64,000 bases of DNA, taken from NCBI GenBank assembly GCA_019359595.1, contig JAHHGZ010000008.1, forward strand, positions 124,001-188,000, given 5' to 3'. The position numbers were made by a program, and so were the translations under genes. Numbering within the stretch: position 1 is the first letter of the stretch; each line of letters opens with the position of its first letter. The notes beneath the pieces are model-generated. The model was not told the DNA's origin and did not search any database. It saw only the letters and a program-made list of their open reading frames with translations. Below are positions 1 through 9,752 of this stretch, one piece after another. This DNA is from Cyanomargarita calcarea GSE-NOS-MK-12-04C (GTDB lineage Bacteria; Cyanobacteriota; Cyanobacteriia; Cyanobacteriales; Nostocaceae).

Positions 1-90
1 CAAACCCCCACCATCATTGCATTCTGGGTTTCTGTTAGTCTAACACTAATCTCTGGTGGAATTTATCTATTGCCGCAGAAAAATGAGTAG
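1..90 (+). CDS. C-terminal end of a membrane protein (partial)
   Basis: An open frame enters at base 1 and stops at TAG 88-90, giving 29 residues. The stretch is hydrophobic (residues about 5-25, IIAFWVSVSLTLISGGIYLL) and ends in a short charged tail QKNE, which fits a last transmembrane helix with a cytoplasmic or periplasmic tail. The rest of the gene lies outside the window, so family and function cannot be given. It could be a chance open frame, but the hydrophobic helix followed by a polar tail makes a real gene end more likely. Confidence 0.5.
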   Translation, partial: QTPTIIAFWVSVSLTLISGGIYLLPQKNE

Positions 91-150
91 TCAATTTTGT
101 CAACTCCTGTTGTAGCAGATGTAACGGATAAATAAAAAAAATTATCAGTT

Positions 151-247
151 ACATCCGTTTTTATCCGCTTCCTCAGGGGTTTAATACTCCGACAAGAAGC
201 AGGGAACCCGTTTTGAGTTGGGGTACTGTATCCACAGATATAAACCT
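151..247 (-). repeat. Composite intergenic repeat, copy A
   Basis: On the minus strand this reads gaggtttatatctgtggata, then a CCCAACTCAAAAC core, then a segment ending GAGGAAGCGGATAAAA. Related copies lie near 6012-6060, 8580-8670, 15565-15650, 17094-17169 and 23570-23640, several attached to GAAGGAA heptamer tracts. No function is evident. Confidence 0.6.
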
Positions 248-256
248 CTTAGAAAT

Positions 257-1201
257 TCAACCCTTGTCGGCTTTCAAGATTTCCTCATCCATAGAAAAAT
301 CGACCTCAGTCTTATCCCGTCCAGATAACAAATAATCGTTCTGCAACGAGTCTCTTAACCCACTTACTAGATCGTACTCAGGTTGCCAACCCAATTCTGT
401 GACAGCTTTATTAATCGATGCAAAGAAATGCTGTACCCGCATCGGAAAAGCTTTGCGCTTGCCAAAATCAAACTTCTTGGGGTCATAATGGACTATTTTA
501 ATTTCATTTGGGGATTTACCCGCAGCAGCGGCACAAGCGTAGGCTATACCATCAAAAGTAACAAAGCGATCGCCTGAGATATTGTAAATTTCTCGTGCAG
601 TCATTGAATTTCCCAATATCTTGGACATTGCATTTGCTAAGTCCTTGACATGACCTAGCTGAGTGATGTGCATTCCATTACCGGGGATAGGAATCGGGCG
701 ATCGCGAACAATTCTGTCGAAGAACCAGGATTCTAATTCGTTATAGTTTTGAGGGCCGTAAATATATGTGGGACGGATTGAAGTAAACGGTATTCCCTGA
801 GTAGCGAGAAAAGCCTCAGTATCGTATTTACCCTTATGGCGACTTTTTGGATCGACGCGATCGCCTTCGATGTGGGGCAATTGATCTGATTTTAGATATA
901 CTCCAGCAGAACTCATGTATACAAAATGTTGCACGCGGTCTTGAAAAATTTCCGCTAGTGGTTGAGTATCAGTAAGTTCCCTACCGTTGTTGTCAAAGAT
1001 AGCATCAAAATTTTCTGATGATAATTTTTCTTTGAGTTGACTAGGATCAGTGCGATCGCCTGTTATTTGTCCGACTCCCTTGATCGAAGGTAGCTCCCGA
1101 TTACCACGATTGAACAACACGACCTCATGTCCTTGTTCCACCAACATCTGAGTCAGATAAACACCAATGAACCGAGTGCCACCCATAATTAAAATTCGCA
1201 T
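257..1201 (-). CDS. CSP41-like NAD-dependent epimerase/dehydratase
   Basis: 314-residue extended short-chain dehydrogenase. The N-terminus carries the nucleotide-binding glycine motif GGTRFIG (residues 7-13) and the fold runs to the end. The usual catalytic YxxxK is not intact: the equivalent stretch reads KYDTEAFL, with no lysine four residues after the tyrosine. This is typical of the atypical CSP41 group, whose plant members bind and cleave chloroplast RNA and which is widespread in cyanobacteria. A sugar-epimerase role is suggested only by the neighbouring polysaccharide genes, which lie on the other strand. ATG start at 1201. The product class is clear; the actual substrate (sugar or RNA) is not. 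Confidence 0.8.
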   Translation of the reverse strand: MRILIMGGTRFIGVYLTQMLVEQGHEVVLFNRGNRELPSIKGVGQITGDRTDPSQLKEKLSSENFDAIFDNNGRELTDTQPLAEIFQDRVQHFVYMSSAGVYLKSDQLPHIEGDRVDPKSRHKGKYDTEAFLATQGIPFTSIRPTYIYGPQNYNELESWFFDRIVRDRPIPIPGNGMHITQLGHVKDLANAMSKILGNSMTAREIYNISGDRFVTFDGIAYACAAAAGKSPNEIKIVHYDPKKFDFGKRKAFPMRVQHFFASINKAVTELGWQPEYDLVSGLRDSLQNDYLLSGRDKTEVDFSMDEEILKADKG

Positions 1202-1488
1202 AAATTCCCACTTCCTATGTCACGCACGTATTCAGTTAGCTATTTAAGGTGCTTGATACTGAGGTTATCAGGTTGCGGCATCCTACTGGAACCTCTGTTG
1301 TTGGGATTACGTCTTAGGGTACGGGTGGGGCATTTCCCATTTATCAATCGCAACGAGAAACAACAAAGTTAAAACAGCGAACAGTCGTGAACAAACCAGA
1401 GCTGTCGAACCTTTGCCCTTAAACCTTATGTGTTTAAACTCATAACTGATAACTGCCTTACGTGTTTTCTACCTACTAAAAGTTAGCT

Positions 1489-2634
1489 GTGCCCTTGAAA
1501 TATGCTCTAGTACATGAGTGGCTTACACCTAAAGCAACTGGCGGTTCAGAACTCGTTGTTAAAGAAATTCTGAATCATGTCGATGCTGACTTATATGCCC
1601 TCATCGACTTTGAATCCAGTAACCCTGAAAGTTATTTATATAAGCGTCAAATTGGCACAACGTTTCTCCAGTATTTGCCTTCTGCTCGCAATGGTGTACA
1701 AAAATACTTGCCGTTATTGCCGTTAGCGATTGAACAGTTGGATTTGCGCCAGTATGACGTAATTTTATCTTCATCCCACGCAGTTGCCAAAGGAGTGCTA
1801 ACAACTCCAGAGCAACTGCATATTTGCTATTGCCACACTCCCATGCGCTATGCTTGGGATTTGACGTTTGATTATCTTTCCGGAAGTAAGTTGGGTAATG
1901 GTTTGGCGGGTATTGCCACCCGTTATTTGCTGCATGGTTTGCGTCAGTGGGATGTCAGTAGCGCCAATCGTGTTGATTATTTTATTGCCAACTCCCAGCA
2001 TATAGCTCGTCGCATTTGGCGTTGTTACCGACGAGAAGCAACAGTAATTTACCCACCAGTAAATGTGGAAGAATTTCCGTTTCAAGCACAGAAAGAAGAT
2101 TTTTACCTAATCGTTTCCCGGTTGGTTAGTTATAAACAAGTATCTTTAATAGTCAGGGCTTTTAATCAATTGCAAAAGCCTTTAGTAATAATTGGCACAG
2201 GAGAAGATATGGACAAAATTCGACAAATAGCAAAATCTAATATAAAAATACTGGGATGGCAACCAGATAATGTGGTAAAAAACTATATGAGTAATGCTAA
2301 AGCATTTGTGTATGCGGCTCGTGAAGATTTTGGTATCTCCCTAGTGGAAGCACAAGCTTGCGGCACTCCTGTGATTGCTTACGGAGCCGGTGGTGCATTG
2401 GAAACGGTGCGTTCAATTTACTCCTCACCCACAGGAACAGGAACAGGTATATTTTTCGGGGTGCAAACAGAGACAGCTTTGGTCGAGGCAGTCGAAAAAT
2501 TTGAAGCCCAAATCGGCAAGTTCAGTCCAGAATATGCTCGATTACATGCTGCCAAATTTTCGCCAAAAGTCTTCGCACACAGCTATCTAGATTTTTTAAA
2601 TAGTAAGAGCGAAAAAAGACCAGCGCAGAAGTGA
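1489..2634 (+). CDS. Glycosyltransferase family 4 (group 1)
   Basis: 381 residues, GTG start at 1489. Two Rossmann-like halves are visible: an N-terminal acceptor half with EWLTPKATGGSE (about residues 10-21) and a C-terminal half with the retaining GT-B signature EDFGISLVEAQACG (about 280-293), containing the paired glutamates that hold the nucleotide sugar. Enzymes of this type add a sugar from a nucleotide donor to a lipid-linked oligosaccharide on the cytoplasmic face. It is followed by a sugar transferase and gmd-fcl on the same strand, so it probably builds a fucose-containing exopolysaccharide or O-antigen. Donor and acceptor cannot be read from the sequence. Confidence 0.88.
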   Translation: MPLKYALVHEWLTPKATGGSELVVKEILNHVDADLYALIDFESSNPESYLYKRQIGTTFLQYLPSARNGVQKYLPLLPLAIEQLDLRQYDVILSSSHAVAKGVLTTPEQLHICYCHTPMRYAWDLTFDYLSGSKLGNGLAGIATRYLLHGLRQWDVSSANRVDYFIANSQHIARRIWRCYRREATVIYPPVNVEEFPFQAQKEDFYLIVSRLVSYKQVSLIVRAFNQLQKPLVIIGTGEDMDKIRQIAKSNIKILGWQPDNVVKNYMSNAKAFVYAAREDFGISLVEAQACGTPVIAYGAGGALETVRSIYSSPTGTGTGIFFGVQTETALVEAVEKFEAQIGKFSPEYARLHAAKFSPKVFAHSYLDFLNSKSEKRPAQK

Positions 2635-2741
2635 TGGTCGCACTTTGTATGCTCAAAGTGTAGGCTTTTGGAAATTTCCCTCCAGAAGCACCTCGTCTGG
2701 CTTTAAGATTGGGACTATGTGTGGTGTGGATAATAAGGAGT

Positions 2742-3476
2742 ATGATGACTGCCCAGAGTTCATTCCTCTCCGGCAAGCGATCGCGTACTTTCTTAAAGCG
2801 TGGTCAAGAAAAAAAGACGCCTAAACTGCAATCGAAAGGTTTGTCTTTTGCTGGCTTAAACGGAGAGTTCGTCAAGCGATTGTTCGACATTGTGTTTTCG
2901 AGTCTCGTGTTGATTTTGTTTTCCCCGATCTACATGATTTTGGGCTTGCTGATCGCTCTAAGCTCGGAGGGTCCAATTTTTTATGTTCAAGAACGGGTCG
3001 GCAAAAACTATAAGCGATTTAATTGTATTAAATTTCGCACAATGGTAAGCAATGCCGACGAAGTTCTGATGCAGATTGTGGAAACCTCCGAAGAACTACG
3101 GGAAGAATTTGAGAATAATTTTAAGCTCAAGCAAGACCCCCGAATTACCAAAATCGGTCAATTTTTGCGAATTACCAGCTTGGACGAGTTTCCCCAATTC
3201 TGGAACGTTTTACTCGGGGATATGAGTGTTGTGGGCCCCAGACCTTTGGTAGAAAAAGAACTACCCAAATACGGTTGTCACATAGACGAGGTTTTAACGA
3301 TTCAACCAGGAATCACTGGATTATGGCAAGTTTCTGGACGCAACGACATTCCCTATCCCCGACGAGTCCAAATAGACCTGCATTACGCCAAATTCAGGAC
3401 TTTATGGCTCGACTTGTGGATCATATTGAAAACAGTTGGTGTTGTCATTATCCCTAAAAATAACGGGGCGTACTGA
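2742..3476 (+). CDS. Polyprenyl-phosphate sugar phosphotransferase
   Basis: Initiating sugar transferase of the bacterial sugar transferase family (WbaP/PglC-like). It moves a sugar-1-phosphate from a nucleotide sugar to undecaprenyl phosphate. The 244-residue form has a hydrophobic membrane segment at about residues 46-72, then [26 protein letters not shown] and PGITGLWQ, all hallmarks of the catalytic domain. The open frame extends to a TTG at 2709, but an AAGGAG sequence at 2735-2740 stands just before tandem ATGs at 2742 and 2745, so I start there. It lacks the long N-terminal multi-helix part of full-size CpsE/WbaP proteins. A paralogue lies at 8733-9431. Confidence 0.9.
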   Translation: MMTAQSSFLSGKRSRTFLKRGQEKKTPKLQSKGLSFAGLNGEFVKRLFDIVFSSLVLILFSPIYMILGLLIALSSEGPIFYVQERVGKNYKRFNCIKFRTMVSNADEVLMQIVETSEELREEFENNFKLKQDPRITKIGQFLRITSLDEFPQFWNVLLGDMSVVGPRPLVEKELPKYGCHIDEVLTIQPGITGLWQVSGRNDIPYPRRVQIDLHYAKFRTLWLDLWIILKTVGVVIIPKNNGAY

Positions 3477-3800
3477 AATCCTTGCTAGTCATTAGTTGGA
3501 CTAAACATATGAAGCTAATGACTTTCCTCTCTACGCTTGATTTAATCTTAACAAATACGAAAACTGTATAAAGTTTTGGTGAAGATAATACAAATTATAC
3601 CGACTCAGCCAGGAATTATTTGTTATAGAAAGGGAGACCACCTTAAAAATACTTTCAAATCAGCATAAATACTGATATATTTTTGCTGAAATGTAAGTGA
3701 AACTCGTAGGTTTCCCATTGGGCAATTTAGCAATAAGCTGCTAGGTTATACCAGGTTGCCTGTATAAATTTCATTGCCATTCGACAAGGGACTATTGAGC
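3477..3800. other. Intergenic gap before gmd
   Basis: About 320 AT-rich bases between the sugar transferase and gmd. I see no convincing open frame, repeat copy or strong terminator. It may hold the promoter for gmd-fcl, but no motif is clear enough to mark. Confidence 0.4.
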
Positions 3801-4880
3801 ATGACGCAACAAAAGCGAGCGCTGATTACTGGGATTACGGGTCAAGATGGTTCATATTTGAGTGAGTTTTTGCTAGAGAAAGGTTATGAAGTTCACGGGA
3901 TTATCCGTCGTACTTCTACGTTCAACACAGACCGCATCGATCATATTTATGAAGACCCTCACACTTCAGGTGCGCGGTTGTTTTTACACTACGGTGACCT
4001 CACGGATGGAACCACGCTGCGCCGCATCATTGAAGAAGTCCAGCCAATAGAAATTTATAATCTGGGCGCTCAATCCCACGTACGTGTAAGCTTTGACTCT
4101 CCAGAATATACGGTAGATGCAGTCGGAATGGGAACATTGCGTCTGTTAGAAGCAATCCGTGATTACCAGCATCGGACTGGGATTCATGTCCGCTTCTACC
4201 AAGCAGGTTCTTCGGAAATGTATGGTTTGGTGCAAGCTGTACCCCAAAGCGAAGCAACACCATTTTATCCTCGCAGTCCGTACGCCTGTGCAAAGGTTTA
4301 CGCTCACTGGCAAACAGTAAATTACCGCGAATCTTACGAGATGTTTGCTTGTAACGGCATTCTGTTCAATCACGAATCTCCACGTCGCGGCGAAACTTTT
4401 GTCACCCGCAAGATTACGATGGCAGTTGCTCGGATTGTTGCTGGTAAACAGAAAAAACTTTTTATGGGTAATCTAGATTCCAAACGGGATTGGGGTTACG
4501 CGAAAGATTACATCAAAGCTATGTGGGCTATGCTCCAAAAAGACCAGCCAGACGATTATGTAATCGCGACCGGTGAAACCCACACGGTACGAGAATTTTT
4601 GGAACGTGCGTTTGGTTATGTAAATCTTAATTGGGAAGATTACGTAGAGTTCGACCAACGCTATCTGCGTCCATCGGAAGTAGACTTATTAATTGGCGAT
4701 TCTACCAAGGCACGCCAGAACTTGGATTGGGAACCTTCAGTAACATTCGAGGGACTTGTTTCCTTAATGGTGGAAGCTGACTTACAAGCATTGGGTTTGA
4801 CTTCACCAAATGGCGAAGGTTCATCCATGCCTTATGACATCGCTACTGTTCGTCAAGAACTTGGTGTGCTGCACTTTTAA
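3801..4880 (+). CDS. gmd: GDP-mannose 4,6-dehydratase
   Basis: Converts GDP-mannose to GDP-4-keto-6-deoxymannose, first step of GDP-fucose synthesis. The 359-residue protein has the NADP-binding motif [10 protein letters not shown] at its N-terminus, SSEMYG, and the catalytic YACAK, followed by the typical [16 protein letters not shown] block. The open frame can be extended to TTG 3774, adding nine residues, but ATG 3801 places the start directly before [10 protein letters not shown] as in other family members. fcl follows 21 bases after the stop, so the two are very likely cotranscribed and supply GDP-fucose to the nearby glycosyltransferases. Confidence 0.96.
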   Translation: MTQQKRALITGITGQDGSYLSEFLLEKGYEVHGIIRRTSTFNTDRIDHIYEDPHTSGARLFLHYGDLTDGTTLRRIIEEVQPIEIYNLGAQSHVRVSFDSPEYTVDAVGMGTLRLLEAIRDYQHRTGIHVRFYQAGSSEMYGLVQAVPQSEATPFYPRSPYACAKVYAHWQTVNYRESYEMFACNGILFNHESPRRGETFVTRKITMAVARIVAGKQKKLFMGNLDSKRDWGYAKDYIKAMWAMLQKDQPDDYVIATGETHTVREFLERAFGYVNLNWEDYVEFDQRYLRPSEVDLLIGDSTKARQNLDWEPSVTFEGLVSLMVEADLQALGLTSPNGEGSSMPYDIATVRQELGVLHF

Positions 4881-5846
<966 letters not shown>

Positions 5847-5878
5847 TTGGAATAATAGCAGATTTTAAATACTATAGA

Positions 5879-5915
5879 CGCGAAGACACGAAGATATTTT
5901 TTTAGTGTCTTCGCG
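5879..5915 (+). terminator. Hairpin after fcl
   Basis: An 11-bp perfect stem, CGCGAAGACAC pairing with GTGTCTTCGCG, around a T-rich loop. Position right after fcl fits a transcription end. No T-run follows the stem, so it is not a textbook intrinsic terminator. Confidence 0.5.
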
Positions 5916-5934
5916 TTTACGTTGTTTTATAAAT

Positions 5935-6011
5935 GAAGGAAGAAGGAAGAAGGAAGAAGGAAGAAGGAAGAAGGAAGAAGGAAGAAGGAAGAAGGAAGAA
6001 GGAAGAAGGAG
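5935..6011 (+). repeat. GAAGGAA heptamer tandem repeat (STRR-type)
   Basis: About eleven head-to-tail copies of a 7-bp unit. Heptameric short tandem repeats are a known feature of heterocystous cyanobacterial genomes. The tract leads straight into a composite-repeat copy (CCCAACTCAAAA at about 6033-6045). Confidence 0.9.
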
Positions 6012-6103
6012 GTTTTTAGATGGGGATTGGAACCCCAACTCAAAATGGACGGCCTTGAGAACGATCGGAGTCTAAAAAAGAACAGCGAGGATAGCGTGTA
6101 AAA

Positions 6104-6664
6104 ATGGAAAAATCACAGTTACGCCGCACTCTCCTAAAAAAACGCCAAGCAATGTCAAAAGAAGATTGGCGCATTCATAGCGATCGCATCTGTACTCTCC
6201 TTGCTTCTTCTCCTATGTTTACCCAAGCAAGAACGATACTCGCCTATTTCAGCTTCCGCCAAGAAGCCGATTTAAGTCCTTTATTTACCGATACTCACCA
6301 CCGTTGGGGATTTCCTCGCTGTGTCGGTAACAGTCTTTACTGGCATCTGTGGGCACCGAATGAACCAGTGAAAACAGGGGCTTATGGCATTCTTGAACCC
6401 TATCTTGATGCCCCAATTATAGAACCAGAACAGGTGGATTTGATTCTCGTCCCTTGTGTTGGTTGTGATTATCAAGGATATCGTTTGGGTTATGGTGGGG
6501 GTTATTACGATCGCCTGCTAAGTTCACCTGAATGGGGAATGAAACCAACTATTGGAATTGTATTTGATTTTGCTTATTTATCAGAGTTACCGATTGAGCC
6601 TTGGGATAAACCTTTACAAGCTATTTGCACAGAAACGCAGATTGTCAAAAGAATCCAGTTATAA
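6104..6664 (+). CDS. 5-formyltetrahydrofolate cyclo-ligase
   Basis: 186-residue enzyme that uses ATP to convert 5-formyl-THF to 5,10-methenyl-THF, recycling a folate storage form. N-terminal basic segment LRRTLLKKRQAMS is typical, and the phosphate-binding signature GYGGGYYDRLL (about residues 129-139) is intact. Length matches the family. ATG start. It stands alone between a repeat-rich gap and two small genes, so no operon context helps, but the motif makes the call firm. Confidence 0.93.
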   Translation: MEKSQLRRTLLKKRQAMSKEDWRIHSDRICTLLASSPMFTQARTILAYFSFRQEADLSPLFTDTHHRWGFPRCVGNSLYWHLWAPNEPVKTGAYGILEPYLDAPIIEPEQVDLILVPCVGCDYQGYRLGYGGGYYDRLLSSPEWGMKPTIGIVFDFAYLSELPIEPWDKPLQAICTETQIVKRIQL

Positions 6665-6861
6665 GTTGTAATTTTTATAACTTGATGTATGTTAAAACCT
6701 CTAAAAGTAATCTAAGAAATAAATCATCCTGTAGGATAGGCGTATGGAGGTTTAACGCTTGAGTGAGGAAGCCAATGAATGAAAGATGGATTATCTTCAT
6801 GCTGCAAATTTGAACCCCTTGGCAGAGGATAGGGAGGCTCTCAACTACAGGAATCCTAAAC

Positions 6862-7074
6862 ATGACCAAGGATAATCAGCCAGAGGACGGTATAAAACGC
6901 TCAAAGGGTAAATTTGACCCAGTTACAGAGACAAGAGATTGGGCAATAGCCGCATCTGAAGATAATTGCAAGCGGATTGCTAGAAACACAGGTAGGCGAT
7001 TAATAGAAATAATTGATACAGAAGATAAGCCACTGCCAATAGTTTGTATTTTTGAGGATATTATTTATGACTGA
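6862..7074 (+). CDS. Small hypothetical protein (70 aa)
   Basis: Not recognised. The 70 residues are charged, with a basic first half (KRSKGKF) and a central segment SEDNCKRIARNTGRRLIEI followed by an acidic end FEDIIYD. No signal peptide or membrane helix. It overlaps the next small gene by 8 bases (7067-7074), which suggests translational coupling and supports both being real. Such overlapping small pairs can be toxin-antitoxin modules, but neither protein shows a family motif that would justify that call. Confidence 0.6.
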   Translation: MTKDNQPEDGIKRSKGKFDPVTETRDWAIAASEDNCKRIARNTGRRLIEIIDTEDKPLPIVCIFEDIIYD

Positions 7075-7306
7075 AACAGCAACCCAAATTCCACTAAGTA
7101 CAGTGATTCCCATATTTGCGGCCATTTCAGATCGCAATTGGGTAAAGTTTAAAGAGCTTGAATTGGAGTTCGCCAATAATCACGGCGTAGAAACTTGGGC
7201 TTCGGTTTTTAACTTTCGCGTCCTGCCTGCGTTAGATAAGGAAACTAAAACCTGGGTACTGGTTCAAAAATGCAGCAAAGGTTACACAGTCAAGCAGGTA
7301 GCATGA
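7067..7306 (+). CDS. Small hypothetical protein (79 aa)
   Basis: Not recognised. ATG at 7067 lies inside the last codons of the preceding gene; a longer frame from 7052 is possible but less likely. The soluble 79-residue sequence contains IPIFAAISDRNWVKFKELE and a tryptophan-rich middle (ETWASVFNFRVLPAL). It probably forms a small alpha/beta fold and is coupled to the gene before it. A weak hairpin with an AAACCTC stem lies at about 7363-7394 downstream. Confidence 0.6.
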   Translation: MTETATQIPLSTVIPIFAAISDRNWVKFKELELEFANNHGVETWASVFNFRVLPALDKETKTWVLVQKCSKGYTVKQVA

Positions 7307-7554
7307 TTAAGATAATGTTTTGCTGTTGAATCGTTCAAAAAAGCAGCAACATGAATGACGTTCAAACCTCGGTCAAACGTGGCTGAGGTTTAAACTTCGG
7401 GGTTTTTAGCTTGCCTCATTATAATTAAAATATTATTTTGTATAGTAATTTCACATAAGTAGGTAATAAGTTTTTTTAGATATATTTTTGTTAAAAACTA
7501 ACTTGAAATAACCATCATTTGTTGCGAATATTTAACCATTTAGCCAGGAAACAG

Positions 7555-8385
7555 ATGAGTAATATCAAAAGTGGAAATCGGTTATTGATGTATGGGTTAT
7601 TGTTGGCGATCGCACTAATCACCCTGTTCCCACTACTGTGGCTAATTAGTACAGCGTTGAAGTCGCAAACAGAAAATATCTTTCAGTCTCCACCGCAGTT
7701 GCTGCCGTATAAGCCGACCTTGGATAACTTTGTTTCTGTTTGGCAGAGTAATCCAATGGGACAGTATCTGTTCAACTCTACCTTAGTTGCAGTGGTAACT
7801 GTGGGCTTAAACCTGCTGTTTTCTGCTTTAGCGGCTTATCCTTTAGCTCGACTATCCTTTCCTGGAAGAGACTGGATTTTTATTGCGATCGTCACTACGA
7901 TTATGATTCCCTTCCAGATTGTGATGATTCCCTTGTATATTTTGATAGTCAAGCTGGGTTTGGCAAATAGTTATTTGGGAATGATTTTCCCCAGTTTAGC
8001 TTCTGCCTTTGGGATATTTTTGTTGCGACAAGCTTTTATGGGTGTACCTAAAGAAATGGAAGAAGCGGCTAGGATGGATGGTTGTTCAGATTTAGGTTTG
8101 TGGTGGCACATCATGCTGCCAGCAATTCGTCCGGCATTAGTGACGCTGGCAATTTTCGTATTTATTGGCTCTTGGAGTGATTTTCTTTGGCCGTTAATTG
8201 TCATTCAAGATGAAAATTTATACACCCTTCCCTTGGGTGTTGCCAAGCTAGCTGGTACGTTTTCTTTGGACTGGCGGTTGGTTGCTGCTGGCTCAGTAAT
8301 TTCGATTGCTCCAGTACTGGTATTATTTTTATTTTTACAACGCTATATTGTGCCAACGGAAGCTGGAAGTGGTGTGAAGGGTTGA
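7555..8385 (+). CDS. Carbohydrate ABC transporter permease (MalG type)
   Basis: 276-residue inner-membrane permease with about six transmembrane helices. The cytoplasmic EAA loop, through which permeases contact the ATPase, is clear: EEAARMDGC followed by LWWHIMLPAIRPAL. Hydrophobic LLLAIALITLFPLLWLIST forms the first helix. TTG 7519 could extend it, but AGGA at 7546-7549 five bases before ATG 7555 favours the shorter form. No partner permease, ATPase or sugar-binding protein is adjacent, as often in cyanobacteria where these parts are scattered. Substrate is probably a sugar or polyol, not further definable. Confidence 0.9.
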   Translation: MSNIKSGNRLLMYGLLLAIALITLFPLLWLISTALKSQTENIFQSPPQLLPYKPTLDNFVSVWQSNPMGQYLFNSTLVAVVTVGLNLLFSALAAYPLARLSFPGRDWIFIAIVTTIMIPFQIVMIPLYILIVKLGLANSYLGMIFPSLASAFGIFLLRQAFMGVPKEMEEAARMDGCSDLGLWWHIMLPAIRPALVTLAIFVFIGSWSDFLWPLIVIQDENLYTLPLGVAKLAGTFSLDWRLVAAGSVISIAPVLVLFLFLQRYIVPTEAGSGVKG

Positions 8386-8411
8386 AGAAGGAAGAAGGAA
8401 GAAGGAGGAGG
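8384..8411 (+). repeat. Short GAAGGAA heptamer tract
   Basis: Three to four units right after the permease stop codon, leading into a composite-repeat copy that is split by a mini-element. Confidence 0.75.
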
Positions 8412-8423
8412 TTTATATATATT

Positions 8424-8579
8424 AGGACTTACGCAAAACAATTAAAAAATTAACCGCCATAGGCGCTTCGCCTTCCGTTTCGGTAGTACGCCATAGGCGC
8501 GGTAGGCGCTTCGCCTTCCATCGGTACGGCTTCCGTTTCGGTAGAGATAAGAGTTTCAGAGAGTTTTTGCGTAAGTCCT
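8424..8579. mobile_element. MITE-like element, family 1, copy 1
   Basis: Bounded by inverted ends AGGACTTACGCAAAA and TTTTTGCGTAAGTCCT. The interior has no open frame and contains two imperfect copies of a GGCGCTTCGCCTTCC-type repeat. It sits inside a composite intergenic repeat: the flanks gtttatata and tatgtggatacag together resemble the uninterrupted copy at 151-247. Other family members: 30212-30446 and 62091-62187 (left end lost). No transposase for it is in the window. Confidence 0.8.
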
Positions 8580-8670
8580 GTATATGTGGATACAGTATCC
8601 CAACTTAAAATTGGCTCCCTTTAGAGGTCGGGGTATTAGACCCCTGAGGAAGCGGATAAAATCGATGCTT
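8580..8670 (+). repeat. Composite intergenic repeat, copy B (right part)
   Basis: Reads tatgtggatacag, then CCCAACTTAAAA and GAGGAAGCGGATAAAA, matching copy A on the other strand. Its left part, gtttatata, lies on the far side of the mini-element. Confidence 0.65.
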
Positions 8671-8732
8671 GTAAGAATTTTCAGTATATTTATAGTTAGC
8701 CGAGTCTTAAAGGGAAGTGTGAGAACTACGAC

Positions 8733-9431
8733 TTAATAAGCGCCGCTTTTTCTAAGCACAACCCAAATAGTTTTGAAAATCAAACTCAAGTCGTAGGTTA
8801 TAGACCAGTTTCGTTGGTAATTTATATCCATGCTGACAATGGTTTCAAAGTCTTTGATACTAGAGCGACCATTAGCTTGCCAAACTCCGGTAATACCTGG
8901 TTTGACTTGCAATCTCTGGCAGTGATGTTCTTGATAGTGGATCACTTCGTCAGGAGTTGGCGGACGGGTACCAACTAAGCTCATATCCCCCTTCAGGACG
9001 TTCCAAAATTGGGGAAATTCATCCAAACTGGTGCTGCGTAAAAGTCTACCTACGCGAGTAACCCGAGGGTCATGAAGACATTTGAATATGTGACCGTTGG
9101 CTTCGTTTTTTACCAGATGCTTGAGTTTATCGGCATTGATGACCATAGAACGAAACTTCCATATCCGGAAGGGTTTTCCGAAAATTCCGCAGCGAATTTG
9201 GCTGTAAAATATCGGACCTGGGTCATCAATCTGGGTCGCAATGGCTACAGGAATCGCAACAAAAGCTGTAATTATCAGTCCAATAATAGCTCCAATAATA
9301 TCAATTAGTCGTTTTGAAATGCTTCTAGTTGAAGGATGAATTGGCTGTTGTGAGAAATTTACTGAATCAGGGTGACTCAGTTGGGCTAATTTCGCAGCAA
9401 AAATTGCCGTATCAGAAGTAGTGCTAGACAC
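8733..9431 (-). CDS. Polyprenyl-phosphate sugar phosphotransferase (second copy)
   Basis: 232-residue bacterial sugar transferase, GTG start. Membrane segment at about residues 40-68 ([17 protein letters not shown]), then [38 protein letters not shown] and [12 protein letters not shown]. It shares the whole domain layout with the gene at 2742-3476 but is clearly diverged, so this is an old paralogue and not a recent duplicate. It probably primes a different glycan with a different sugar phosphate. It is transcribed against the cluster and has no glycosyltransferase partner beside it. Confidence 0.9.
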   Translation of the reverse strand: MSSTTSDTAIFAAKLAQLSHPDSVNFSQQPIHPSTRSISKRLIDIIGAIIGLIITAFVAIPVAIATQIDDPGPIFYSQIRCGIFGKPFRIWKFRSMVINADKLKHLVKNEANGHIFKCLHDPRVTRVGRLLRSTSLDEFPQFWNVLKGDMSLVGTRPPTPDEVIHYQEHHCQRLQVKPGITGVWQANGRSSIKDFETIVSMDINYQRNWSITYDLSLIFKTIWVVLRKSGAY

Positions 9432-9752
9432 GGTATTTATTCGGTTTTTACTTAGTTGACTGTTATGTTAAATATATACAACAGTTTTATCTACTGAGAA
9501 GTAGAAACCCAGAAGTTCATACAATCTTTCAATTAAACCAGGTTAATTTAAAATTTCCGTATTTTTTCGCAATCACTAAATAAACTTAAACCTCTACTCG
9601 TAGGTACTTGAGTCGCAAGCCCCCTGCCCCCAATTCTGTTCGAGAATAGAATTCAAACTCTCCTACAATTGGGGAGCCACTGCGTTTCTTGGCTCTGCCG
9701 ACTTGTAGCATGTGGCGTGGATTTAGGGGACTTTACCTTACACATAACCTAA
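9432..9752. repeat. Intergenic gap with G-rich palindromic repeat
   Basis: About 320 bases without a gene. At 9619-9637 it holds GCCCCCTGCCCCCAATTC, one of a family also present at 41824-41848, 45273-45300, 45363-45391 and 59128-59202. The segment near 9670-9720 (GGGGAGCCACTGCG, then TGTAGCATGTGGCGTGG) recurs inverted near 45190-45240, so the repeat unit is larger than the G-run. Confidence 0.6.

Noticed and set aside
5935-6011. Possible CRISPR array
   Set aside because: Units are 7 bases with no spacers; it is a simple tandem repeat. No other regular repeat-spacer pattern was found.
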